Origin: a virus
Length of the DNA stretch: 25,346 nucleotides
IMG/VR virus record: IMGVR_UViG_3300032323_002311
Span: 1-25,346 of that record
Reading direction: 5' to 3' (one strand)
The first letter of the stretch is position 1, and each line of letters opens with the position of its first letter. Shown here piece after piece: positions 6,555 through 11,878 of the stretch. A program made the position numbers and the translations under genes. The notes below the pieces were generated by a model, which saw nothing but the letters and a program-made list of their open reading frames with translations, had not been told where the DNA came from and did no database searches.

Positions 6555-6704
6555 CTACTTTTCTCTTGATGCAAGTAGAGCAGATGCCACCGACATAAAG
6601 CCAAGTGCAACCACAAACTCACTTTCACCTAGCACCGCAGAGATAACTGAGCCCACACCAGCGAGCGCAGAGATAACCGCAGTCCAAACGATTCCCTTAG
6701 GCAT
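6555..6704 (-). CDS. Miniature membrane protein, 49 aa
   Basis: ATG 6704 is preferred over the longer frame because of AAGGACG 7 nt upstream. It overlaps the end of the HTH gene by 8 nt. The sequence is almost entirely hydrophobic (GIVWTAVISALAGVGSVISAVLGESEFVVALGFMSVASALLA), giving two short membrane helices around a GESEF turn. Possibly a second holin- or antiholin-like protein, but it is not in the lysis cassette and this is a guess. Confidence 0.6.
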   Translation of the reverse strand: MPKGIVWTAVISALAGVGSVISAVLGESEFVVALGFMSVASALLASREK

Positions 6705-6900
6705 TTTGAGTCGTCCTTTGCTTGTCTGGACGAGTCCTACCAACCAATCTTGCACTTGGGTCACGAAGTGTCACTCCTTTCATGTTGATTGCCTTTCTTG
6801 CTGTTCTATACGCCACTCCAAGTTCAGATGCAACCGTCTCGATTGCCATGCCCTTGTTGTAGAGTTCCGCAGCTTGTTCAGCGATGCGAGTGCTCTTCAT
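6697..6900 (-). CDS. Small helix-turn-helix protein, 67 aa
   Basis: ATG 6900 is preceded by ACGAAAGGTAAAAA, combining the common leader with the GGTAAAAAATG word. Residues 5-40 form a typical HTH (AEQAAELYNKGMAIETVASE then LGVAYRTARKAIN). That is the resolvase/Mor-like pattern of an N-terminal helix, a turn at GMAIETVA, and a recognition helix VAYRTARKAI. The basic tail VGRTRPDKQRTTQ would suit DNA contact. Likely a transcription regulator; target unknown. The neighbouring GTGCAGG or CGACACGC promoter elements are an obvious hypothesis. Confidence 0.7.
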   Translation of the reverse strand: MKSTRIAEQAAELYNKGMAIETVASELGVAYRTARKAINMKGVTLRDPSARLVGRTRPDKQRTTQNA

Positions 6901-6920
6901 TTTTTACCTTTCGTCATTAT

Positions 6921-7115
6921 CTACTTCCCAAACATTTCTGGGAAACACTTTTCCATTGTGTCAAAGCAATAGCCTTGACCCTCAACCCACCAGATGCGAG
7001 TTGAAACATAATACAAACCCATAAACGCAATAACCGCAAGCACAACCGCGAGCGCGAACGCCCAGCGACGGCGCAAGATGTATTTCCTGTCCATAAGCAT
7101 TGTGTAAGTTGTCAT
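6921..7115 (-). CDS. Small single-pass membrane protein, 64 aa
   Basis: ATG 7115 follows the leader ATGACGAAAGGAAAACAGA. The basic N-terminus (MDRKYILRRRW) is followed by one membrane helix AFALAVVLAVIAFMGLYYV and an extracytoplasmic tail with two cysteines (YCFDTMEKCFPEMF). Topology by the positive-inside rule is N-in, C-out. Unknown function. First gene of a four-gene leftward unit. Confidence 0.65.
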   Translation of the reverse strand: MTTYTMLMDRKYILRRRWAFALAVVLAVIAFMGLYYVSTRIWWVEGQGYCFDTMEKCFPEMFGK

Positions 7116-7151
7116 TTCTGTTTTCCTTTCGTCATTTTGTAGTGCAGGATA

Positions 7152-7202
7152 ATTGTTGCAATCTTCCTGCACTATGTCAAGGAATTAGTTCTTCGGCGTG
7201 TC
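7152..7202 (-). promoter_or_regulatory. Promoter of the 7115 operon
   Basis: Minus strand: GACACGC element (7196-7202, inside the end of the phosphatase gene), TTGACA (7175-7180), spacer TAGTGCAGGAAGATTGC, and AACAAT (7152-7157). A second, inverted copy TCCTGCAC follows at 7142-7149, so two GTGCAGGA words flank the -10. Confidence 0.72.
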
Positions 7203-7817
7203 ATTTCCGTATGAATCGCCTTGCCAAACCTTCGGGTCTTGTTCAAGTAAGAACTTCTCGAAAGACTTGTTGCATAGTGCCCACTCGCTTCGAGTCTCAC
7301 GAATAAGGTCAATGGCTTCACGAGCACCCATACCCTCACGAATAAGAACCAATGCTGTAATGAGTCCTGAACGATTCCAACCAGCCTGACAACGAATAAG
7401 AACTCGCTTGCCACGCTTCCAATCGGCGTGAGCCAATCGCACAATGTCAAACAACTCTGCGGTATTCATCTTGTTGATGTCTGAATCCCAAACTCCATAA
7501 CGGAATTCTTTTACAAACCAATCAACAGGATTAGCGTCCGCATACATTGTGATAACTGTGTCGAAGTTTTTTGTTGTAATCATTGGAACTTTTAGTTGTC
7601 TATCAACATCAAGGTCATCTGTTCCACCTTGCCAAAGTCCATTGAGAACCTCTGACCACAATGGGTCGTAGTAGCGTCGTCCAGATTGACCATAGTCAGG
7701 TCTTTCAAGATTTACTAAATCTTCTTCTTCCGCATTGAGGTTTTCCCATAGAACTTGCGCTGACGCAACCTCTAAGTCTTCCCACTCTTTATCTGTCATT
7801 TCTGCTACCTTCTTCAT
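7185..7817 (-). CDS. Dual-specificity/tyrosine phosphatase-like protein
   Basis: 210 residues, start ATG 7817 with GGAAG in the conserved leader. Residues 137-151 read GKRVLIRCQAGWNRSG: the P-loop C-x5-R (Cys143, Arg149) followed by Ser/Gly, as in the PTP superfamily. The usual HC is RC here. Upstream, YGVWDSDINKM (about 107-116) supplies candidate general-acid aspartates, and YYDPLWSEVLNGLWQGGTDD gives the typical DSP beginning (I..GLW.GG..D). Helix GLITALVLIREGMGAREAID follows the P-loop. The expected reaction is phosphoester hydrolysis through a cysteinyl-phosphate; a substrate (protein, RNA 5' end, lipid) is not predictable. Phage and actinobacterial DSP-like proteins of this size are common. 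Single-gene unit. Confidence 0.82.
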   Translation of the reverse strand: MKKVAEMTDKEWEDLEVASAQVLWENLNAEEEDLVNLERPDYGQSGRRYYDPLWSEVLNGLWQGGTDDLDVDRQLKVPMITTKNFDTVITMYADANPVDWFVKEFRYGVWDSDINKMNTAELFDIVRLAHADWKRGKRVLIRCQAGWNRSGLITALVLIREGMGAREAIDLIRETRSEWALCNKSFEKFLLEQDPKVWQGDSYGNDTPKN

Positions 7818-7842
7818 TTTCTTCCTTTCGTCGTTGATGTAT

Positions 7843-7874
7843 TTATTATTTCATACCTCCCTGCACTTTGTCAA
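7843..7874 (-). promoter_or_regulatory. Promoter of the phosphatase gene
   Basis: TTGACA (7869-7874), AAGTGCAGGGAGGTATG spacer, and AAATAA/AATAAT -10 near 7845-7851. The leader ends CAACGACGAAAGGAAGAAA before ATG 7817. Confidence 0.72.
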
Positions 7875-7881
7875 ATGCAGA

Positions 7882-8076
7882 TTAGTGCTTGTAGTAGCCG
7901 TTCTTCTTATAGAACTGAGCACGAGCTTTTTGTGCTCTACGGCGAGCGCGAAAATGCTTTACCGCATTTACTAAGAAGAAGAAATCTTCCCAGCCAACTT
8001 CGGTAGTGCTCTTTCTGCGACGCCCATTGAGACGCTTGATTGTCCCAACTACTGCGCTATCTGGTAATCCATACAT
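7882..8076 (-). CDS. Basic hypothetical protein, 64 aa
   Basis: ATG 8076 follows leader ATAACGACGAAAGGACACACA. The sequence is strongly basic (RLNGRRRKSTTEVGWEDFFF, FRARRRAQKARAQFYKKN) and would suit nucleic-acid or ribosome contact. The first 15 residues (GLPDSAVVGTIKRL) look like the start of a small helical domain. Family not recognised. Single-gene unit whose stop lies just upstream of the -35 of the next promoter. Confidence 0.65.
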   Translation of the reverse strand: MYGLPDSAVVGTIKRLNGRRRKSTTEVGWEDFFFLVNAVKHFRARRRAQKARAQFYKKNGYYKH

Positions 8077-8102
8077 TGTGTGTCCTTTCGTCGTTATAGA
8101 AA

Positions 8103-8131
8103 GAATAACAGAAAGTGCAGGAAGATGTCAA
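8103..8131 (-). promoter_or_regulatory. Promoter of the 8076 gene, spacer word inverted
   Basis: TTGACA (8126-8131), spacer TCTTCCTGCACTTTCTG (17 nt), and TTATTC (8103-8108). Here the spacer carries CTTCCTGCAC, the reverse complement of the GTGCAGGAAG found in most other promoters. Confidence 0.7.
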
Positions 8132-8139
8132 GTCCATTT

Positions 8140-8158
8140 AGGAAAGTTATTTGGAAGT
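8140..8158. repeat. 19-bp repeat, copy 1 (AGGAAAGTTATTTGGAAGT)
   Basis: Identical to 21061-21079. It lies 9 nt upstream of the -35 of the 8076 promoter, between that promoter and the proteasome-like gene. A 15-nt core recurs at 24832 in the opposite orientation, and close variants occur at 22943 and 23081. Confidence 0.8.
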
Positions 8159-8188
8159 GTCGAGCTGTCCCCCAAATGACTGAACGAA

Positions 8189-8752
8189 CTACCCAGACTG
8201 GGAGATTACATAGATTGGCTCACCAGTTGATGGGTCGAGGCGAGCTGAGATGGCAACCGCAGCTTTAACGACGCTGCGAGCTGTGCCTATGGTGCGTTTT
8301 TTACCTTCGAAAGCTGTGTGCATTGAACCCAGAGCGTATTCAGCTCCAGACCCCATGGCGTATAACCCTGACTCATCAAGAGCCCAGTCGTAGCCACCAC
8401 CAATTTCATAGATGCGTCCGTGCACAACCACCAATACGGAGGAGTCTTGTTCACCCTTTTCCCCGTATTGAGCGTCATCAAAACATTGTTTTAGTGCAGG
8501 AACAAGTTTGGAAGAAATGAACTTATCTAGTCTGACGCCATAGTCTGAGGCAGCTGGGACTGGAGGCTTAAAAGTATGTGCAAGTAGATTGACCGCACGC
8601 ATGTCGCCAGCAGCTCCGAAGATGTATGCGCCATTTTTTACCACCTTGCCAGCATCTTTCGGCAGCACAAAGATGCGATTGTCTTCAGTTACTCGGCTGT
8701 CGTAGCCAATAACTGCCCAACCTTCACCCTGGATTGCTGCAAGCGTTGTCAA
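8189..8752 (-). CDS. Proteasome beta/HslV-like Ntn hydrolase
   Basis: 187 residues from TTG 8752. This start is chosen because GGGAGAAGAG lies about 8 nt upstream and it places Thr-Thr right after the initiator, as in HslV and beta-subunits. Thr2 would be the nucleophile after Met removal. YDSR gives Asp at mature position 17, and Lys31 or Lys35 are candidates for the catalytic lysine. YIFGAAGDMRAVNLL matches the (F)GxAGDxxxxxxL signature, and GSGAEYALGSMHTAF matches the conserved GSGxxxAxG of the C-terminal half. No alpha-subunit-type N-terminal extension is present. The family builds self-compartmentalised peptidases. No partner unfoldase (HslU/Mpa) is in the window, although a MoxR-type AAA+ is. 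The preceding gene stops 53 nt upstream. Confidence 0.82.
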   Translation of the reverse strand: MTTLAAIQGEGWAVIGYDSRVTEDNRIFVLPKDAGKVVKNGAYIFGAAGDMRAVNLLAHTFKPPVPAASDYGVRLDKFISSKLVPALKQCFDDAQYGEKGEQDSSVLVVVHGRIYEIGGGYDWALDESGLYAMGSGAEYALGSMHTAFEGKKRTIGTARSVVKAAVAISARLDPSTGEPIYVISQSG

Positions 8753-8804
8753 GTTGTTCTCTTCTCCCTGGAGCTGCAGCGCAGCAGCTATGTATTTTTT
8801 ACCT

Positions 8805-9056
8805 TTAGTCTTCCCAAAGCAAATCACGCAGCTCATCTTCATGCTTGTCGGCGTGATGATGTGCATTGTGCTTTGCTGAAATGTCTTCTTCGTCAATGAT
8901 TCTGTCTAAAGAAAGAACCGCAACGCAGCCTTCCTCCTCGAACATCACAACAAGTTTGGTTTCCCCATCATTTGGGTCGTCAATAATTGCTGCAACAAAA
9001 GGCGAAGCTCCACCATTTGAGTGGAACGATTTATCAACAATGCTTGGTCTCAACAT
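8805..9056 (-). CDS. Hypothetical acidic protein with His cluster, 83 aa
   Basis: ATG 9056. The N-terminal half is beta-like (SPFVAAIIDDPNDGETKLVV then MFEEEGCVAVLSLDRII), and the C-terminus holds HNAHHHADKHEDELRDLL, a cluster of six histidines within 10 residues. A TATACA sequence lies 8 nt before the ATG and there is no Shine-Dalgarno, so the mRNA could be leaderless. No family recognised. It precedes the Ntn hydrolase gene and may share its transcript. Confidence 0.6.
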   Translation of the reverse strand: MLRPSIVDKSFHSNGGASPFVAAIIDDPNDGETKLVVMFEEEGCVAVLSLDRIIDEEDISAKHNAHHHADKHEDELRDLLWED

Positions 9057-9086
9057 AGGTCTACTGTATAACAGCGCAGGGGGTTT

Positions 9087-9120
9087 GATTGGGAAAAAGA
9101 AAGCCCCTCCGAAGAGGGGC
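9087..9120 (-). terminator. Terminator of the 10758-9290 operon and its structured 3' region
   Basis: On the minus strand GCCCCTC-UUCG-GAGGGGC (9103-9120) is followed by TTTCTTTTTCCC. The UUCG tetraloop and U-tract make it a strong leftward terminator. Confidence 0.88.
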
Positions 9121-9148
9121 TCTCTATAATGAACTGGACTTTAGACAC

Positions 9149-9280
9149 CTATCTCCCTCAGGGAGTAGGGAGATAGATGCGATGGGAGGTAGAACCCATC
9201 TCATCACGGGTGCGAGACGAGCTCGAGCAGTTCCCGTGGAACTCTAGGATAAATGATTTTTTACCTAGTGATTTCCACGG
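9149..9280 (-). ncRNA. Tandem-hairpin element, candidate structured RNA (strand by context)
   Basis: This is 132 non-coding nt between the 9290 stop and the terminator at 9103. Perfect or near-perfect stems lie side by side. One is CTATCTCCCT/AGGGAGATAG (9149-9158 with 9167-9176). A second is GATGcGATGGG/CCCATCtCATC (9176-9186 with 9195-9205). A third is CACGGG/CCCGTG (9205-9210 with 9233-9238). The fourth is CCGTGGAA/TTCCACGG (9234-9241 with 9273-9280), enclosing CTAGG/CCTAG. Stems three and four share the 9234-9238 bases and so exclude each other, as in a switch. The orientation is inferred from the leftward operon and terminator. No tRNA, known riboswitch or CRISPR pattern was recognised. 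Confidence 0.55.
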
Positions 9281-9289
9281 CGAGCGCGT

Positions 9290-9532
9290 TTAGTCTTCTT
9301 CGTCCTCGTCATCTTCAATGCCTACACCAATTTCATGTGAGACCGCAGCGATGTCCCAGCCGTAGTGTTCCTTCAGCCAAACATTTGCAAGTCTTGATGC
9401 AAAGTCGTGGTCGTCTTCGCCTTCCTCCCGCAAACTCTCGTCAAGAACTACGGTGGTCATCAGAGTGAAATAGTCACCAACAAAAACAACTTCCTTCGTC
9501 AGCTTGATGTGGTCAATCTCAGGTAGCGACAT
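9290..9532 (-). CDS. Hypothetical acidic protein, 80 aa
   Basis: ATG 9532 comes 2 nt after the upstream TAA (AAGTAAAAATG). The sequence contains IDHIKLTKEVVFVGDYFTLM, DFASRLANVWLKEHYGW and an Asp/Glu tail (EIGVGIEDDEDEED). It could be a DNA-mimic type protein, but acidity alone does not show that. Last coding gene before the tandem-hairpin element. Confidence 0.65.
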   Translation of the reverse strand: MSLPEIDHIKLTKEVVFVGDYFTLMTTVVLDESLREEGEDDHDFASRLANVWLKEHYGWDIAAVSHEIGVGIEDDEDEED

Positions 9533-9534
9533 TT

Positions 9535-9828
9535 TTACTTACTCGGATACATAATCTTGGTTATGTTAATTGACGCAAAGTCTTCTGGGTCAATCTGCAA
9601 TTCAGTCGGTGCAGGATACAAACTCCCCTTTGGTGGCTCTTGTCCCTCTTCCAACATTGGGTAGAGAACAACGCTCTGCGGAATAGCAAAGCCCGTCTCT
9701 TGATTTCCTTCGCCACTTGCATAACTACGAATAGCTTCTTTTCTGATGCTTTCGATGTCGTTCTCTGCTTCGATGTCCATGATTACCTGTGATGTCACCA
9801 TAATGGCAACTCTGTGTTCGTGCTTCAT
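9535..9828 (-). CDS. Hypothetical protein, 97 aa
   Basis: ATG 9828 has AAGGAG 7 nt upstream, within a CGACAAAGGAGACAAA leader. The sequence begins MKHEHRVAIMVTSQVIMDIE, with an AENDIESIRKEAIRSYASGE helix and a proline-rich second half. The first 40 residues show the strand-helix pattern of the KFxVxVxxxxxVEAExxxEA-type mini-proteins also seen at 12363 and 20235. Unknown function. Confidence 0.65.
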   Translation of the reverse strand: MKHEHRVAIMVTSQVIMDIEAENDIESIRKEAIRSYASGEGNQETGFAIPQSVVLYPMLEEGQEPPKGSLYPAPTELQIDPEDFASINITKIMYPSK

Positions 9829-9855
9829 TTTGTCTCCTTTGTCGTTTGTTATTTT

Positions 9856-9993
9856 TTACTTTGGTTCTGGGCAATCCGCATAAGGGTTTTCATTTCCCTC
9901 GTTGTCTTCGCAGCTGCACCAGCCAAACTTCTCCACCTGTGTCTCGTGAGTCAATTCCGCAAGGTCACTCCAATACATAACTTCTTCGCTCAC
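9856..9993 (-). CDS. Cys-rich small protein, 45 aa, GTG start
   Basis: GTG 9993 overlaps the preceding stop (TAGTG), which is why it is preferred over the longer frame upstream. The product includes YWSDLAELTHETQVEKFGWC, then SCEDNEGNENPYADCPEPK. The WCSCEDNEGNxNPYxDCP segment (three cysteines, acidic) could bind a metal or form a disulfide. No family recognised. Confidence 0.55.
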   Translation of the reverse strand: MSEEVMYWSDLAELTHETQVEKFGWCSCEDNEGNENPYADCPEPK

Positions 9994-10370
9994 TACGCCA
10001 CCACTTCTTCTCTTGGCGCATACTCTGTCACATGAATAATTGCTTCTCTTGGAACTGAACCTCGATAGACCCAAGATGTAGCGTCCCCAAAGAACTCAGG
10101 GTTGTGGTCTGTGCCAACTTCCCACTTCTTTTTGTCGGTAGCTTTTGTATCTATCTTGAACACGATAATTCTGTCGTGCACTACAAACTCTGGTGCATCA
10201 CCTTTTTTACCGTAGTGAAAGTGCGATAGCAATCTGAAACCCATGAAGGTCAAACAATCTTCTGGGCTTCCACCTGCATACACTTCACCAAAGTTAGAAC
10301 GAAGACCTTCTCGCTCAATGCTTTCTTGATTGCAAACCGCAGTTGCATGATAAACATAGCGTGGAACCAT
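9993..10370 (-). CDS. ADP-ribosyltransferase-fold-like protein, 125 aa
   Basis: ATG 10370 follows the upstream TAA by 2 nt. The start RYVYHATAVCNQESIEREGL, then SNFGEVYAGGSPEDCLTF and a late YRGSVPREAIIHV, follow the layout of Tpt1/DarT-like and other small ADP-ribosyltransferase folds. That layout is (Y/L)H-(x)T......SI...GL, then (V/I)Y.S.s...a, then G.vP..aI. His8 is the candidate NAD-contact residue; a C-terminal catalytic Glu is not certain (EYAPREE). Roles could be RNA 2'-phosphate removal or modification of host nucleic acid or protein. This is a fold-level guess from sequence pattern. Confidence 0.5.
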   Translation of the reverse strand: MVPRYVYHATAVCNQESIEREGLRSNFGEVYAGGSPEDCLTFMGFRLLSHFHYGKKGDAPEFVVHDRIIVFKIDTKATDKKKWEVGTDHNPEFFGDATSWVYRGSVPREAIIHVTEYAPREEVVA

Positions 10371-10372
10371 TT

Positions 10373-10627
10373 TTACTTCTCCTGCTCTTCTAAGTATTCT
10401 GCAATTTCTTCTTGACTAATACCAGCAGTCTTGTGGAGTTTCGCCCACAACTCTCCTGTCTGTGCATACATCTCCATAATCACAAACAACTTATCCATTG
10501 AATAATCTTTGTGGTTGCGGTGCTTTTCCAAATGCTTGGATAGCAGTTGCATAGTTGCACTTACACCTTCGGTAAGAATTGCAAGTTCTCTACCGCTAAC
10601 TTCTAAAGTGACTGTATCTTCACTCAT
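10373..10627 (-). CDS. Helical hypothetical protein, 84 aa
   Basis: ATG 10627 overlaps the upstream TAA (TAATG) with GGAG before it. The sequence EDTVTLEVSGRELAILTEGV, then TMQLLSKHLEKHRNHKDYSM and ISQEEIAEYLEEQE, is mostly amphipathic helix. The beginning (LEVSGRELAILTEGV) resembles small phage proteins of unknown role. It is translationally coupled on both sides. Confidence 0.62.
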   Translation of the reverse strand: MSEDTVTLEVSGRELAILTEGVSATMQLLSKHLEKHRNHKDYSMDKLFVIMEMYAQTGELWAKLHKTAGISQEEIAEYLEEQEK

Positions 10628-10758
10628 TACTCCACCTCGCAATCGTGACCAGCATGCCACTCGGCAGCTTGCTCTTCATCAAACATGTCGAACTTTCGTC
10701 CGCACTCAATACAGATTTGGTTCATCTCTTGTAGAACCAGCTTCATTATGTCGTTCAT
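10627..10758 (-). CDS. Small zinc-finger-like protein, 43 aa
   Basis: Found by hand: ATG 10758 with AGGGAG upstream, TAA at 10627-10629 overlapping the next ATG. The sequence has CIECGRKFDMFDEEQAAEWHAGHDC, that is C-x2-C-x15-H-x2-H-x-C, a C2H2-like zinc site. The second half resembles the WHxxHDC endings of phage zinc-finger mini-proteins. First gene of the operon that runs to the terminator at 9103. Confidence 0.62.
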   Translation of the reverse strand: MNDIMKLVLQEMNQICIECGRKFDMFDEEQAAEWHAGHDCEVE

Positions 10759-10789
10759 CTTTTTCTCCCTGTTCTGAACTTATGTGTCT

Positions 10790-10839
10790 ATTCTACAATT
10801 TCCCTGCACTTTGTCAAGTTTATTTCTTTCGGCGTGTCG
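10790..10839 (-). promoter_or_regulatory. Promoter of the 10758 operon
   Basis: CGACACGC element (10832-10839, inside the end of the upstream gene), TTGACA (10812-10817), AAGTGCAGGGAAATTG spacer, and TAGAAT (10790-10795). The stop codon of the 10820 gene touches the -35. Confidence 0.76.
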
Positions 10840-11020
10840 CCTTCTCTTGGCATTGGAAGCAAGACTTCTCTGGGTTGTAGATAGATAGCCTCTCCCCGCA
10901 ACCGCAGACCCTAACCCCACGAGTCTTGCGCTTAGGAGGCTTGATGGCAGCCCCCTGCTGACGGCGTGAGATGGTCTTGACTTGTGGATACCACCAAGCG
11001 CTAGTTTCTAAGTAGTCCAT
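10820..11020 (-). CDS. Small zinc-ribbon protein, 66 aa
   Basis: ATG 11020 has a perfect AGGAGG 6 nt upstream, one of the best ribosome sites here. The basic N-terminal half (TISRRQQGAAIKPPKRKTRG) leads to VCGCGERLSIYNPEKSCFQC, giving C-x-C ... C-x2-C. The pattern CGCGxxLSxYNxxxxCxxC is reminiscent of actinobacterial zinc-ribbon proteins. Its last codons encode the CGACACGC element of the next promoter, so the gene 3' end and the regulatory site share sequence. Confidence 0.68.
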   Translation of the reverse strand: MDYLETSAWWYPQVKTISRRQQGAAIKPPKRKTRGVRVCGCGERLSIYNPEKSCFQCQEKATRRKK

Positions 11021-11061
11021 TTTTTCCTCCTGTGTTAAGGGTCAAATTGTTTTGCCCCTTA

Positions 11062-11190
11062 CTTATATAGACGATTTAGGAGGTCAAAAGTCAATGGGAT
11101 TTCTAGGGTGTTTTATCTCACACCAAAAACCCCCCATTTCTTTTAACAAAAGTTTCGCTAAGGCGGAGTTATATAAGTGAAGGGAGGAAC
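11062..11190. promoter_or_regulatory. Divergent promoter region between 11020 and 11193
   Basis: The leftward side has CTATAT/TATATA near 11064-11070 and TTGACT at 11089-11094. The rightward side has TATATAAG just before the 11193 ribosome site. Both sides share TATATAAGT followed closely by a G-rich run, which suggests a common regulator or a shared -10 form. No GTGCAGG or CGACACGC element is present. Confidence 0.45.
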
Positions 11191-11192
11191 TA

Positions 11193-11450
11193 ATGACGGA
11201 ATACAAACGCCTTGAAAAAGGCTCTCACGGCACGCTCTGGGCTTTGCTGGCTGACGGCACATACCAAGAAGCACGCTTCTGCTTCAACTACTTCTGTGGG
11301 TCTGAACCCGCAGGGTGCAACAAGGTTTTTATCGTTTCTGATAACGACCAACTACCACCCGCACACAAAGAGTTTTGTTCTTTTTGTGCAAATGCAGCTC
11401 AGCTTGCTGCTCAACAACTAAACAACATCTACAACTCAAGCTCCAGCTGA
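11193..11450 (+). CDS. Cysteine-rich hypothetical protein, 85 aa, the only rightward gene here
   Basis: ATG 11193 follows GGGAGGAACTA. The product begins TEYKRLEKGSHGTLWALLAD and has FCFNYFCGSEPAGCNKVF and FCSFCANAAQLAA segments. Six cysteines in three pairs suit one or two zinc ions. It lies in a leftward region with its own divergent promoter, unlike all neighbours. The downstream hairpin at 11462 and the terminator at 11547 could both end its transcript. Confidence 0.65.
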   Translation: MTEYKRLEKGSHGTLWALLADGTYQEARFCFNYFCGSEPAGCNKVFIVSDNDQLPPAHKEFCSFCANAAQLAAQQLNNIYNSSSS

Positions 11451-11461
11451 GCTGAGCTGCT

Positions 11462-11494
11462 GTGGGTCTGCGCCTGGCGAGCGCAGATTTCCAC
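11462..11494 (+). other. Hairpin after the 11193 gene
   Basis: TCTGCGC (11467-11473) and GCGCAGA (11481-11487) form a perfect 7-bp stem, extended by GTGG/CCAC. AATTTTTT follows within 10 nt, so it may terminate the rightward gene. The loop-side arm includes a copy of GCGAGCGC. Two copies of the ATTTTTTACC word lie immediately after (11499, 11515). Confidence 0.55.
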
Positions 11495-11546
11495 CAATTT
11501 TTTACCTCGAAGATTTTTTACCTGCACGCTGCGCTGCCTGGAAACG

Positions 11547-11581
11547 AAAAACCCCCAGCTTTTGCTGAGGGGTTTTCTCTT
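11547..11581. terminator. Bidirectional terminator between 11450 and 11585
   Basis: ACCCCCAGC/GCTGAGGGGT stem-loop. TTTTC follows on the plus strand and TTTTTCG on the minus strand. It separates the convergent 11193 and 11585 genes. Confidence 0.85.
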
Positions 11582-11584
11582 TAC

Positions 11585-11779
11585 TTAGTTATTCAGTTCT
11601 TGTTCCCACTTGAGTGTGTCGAACAATTCCCAGATTTCATCATTGGTGAAATGTTCGTGCAACCACTCGATGCGGTGCTGGGCTGTTATCGGGTTTTCGT
11701 CTACTGGCTTTGCAGTTCCGAAGATGCTACCCATAAGGGCTTTGTATGCGTATTCACTTGCTTTGTTTGTGTTCTCCAT
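11585..11779 (-). CDS. Hypothetical protein, 64 aa, possibly leaderless
   Basis: ATG 11779. No Shine-Dalgarno is visible. GATAGAAC lies directly before the ATG and could be the -10 of a leaderless transcript, with TGTCAG 17 nt further upstream. The sequence ENTNKASEYAYKALMGSIFG and ITAQHRIEWLHEHFTNDEIW is helical. No family recognised. Confidence 0.58.
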   Translation of the reverse strand: MENTNKASEYAYKALMGSIFGTAKPVDENPITAQHRIEWLHEHFTNDEIWELFDTLKWEQELNN

Positions 11780-11828
11780 AGTTCTATCATCATTACATAA
11801 GGGACTGACATTTTGCAGACAAAGAGAA

Positions 11829-11862
11829 ACCCCCCGACTCTGGGGGAGAGTCGAGGGGCTTC
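11829..11862 (-). terminator. Terminator of the 11879 gene
   Basis: Minus strand: AGCCCCTCGACTCT pairs with AGAGTCGGGGGGTT around a short C-rich loop, then TCTCTTT. It lies 17 nt after the gene stop. Confidence 0.82.
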
Positions 11863-11878
11863 GGTGTGAAATAGGGGA

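Noticed and set aside
9128-9240. tRNA or tmRNA
   Set aside because: The tandem hairpins do not form a cloverleaf; no T-loop (GGTTCRANNCC) with matching acceptor and anticodon arms could be placed on either strand.
11462-11800. Rightward open frame of 112 codons
   Set aside because: It crosses a strong terminator and runs antisense through the 11585 gene; no ribosome site.
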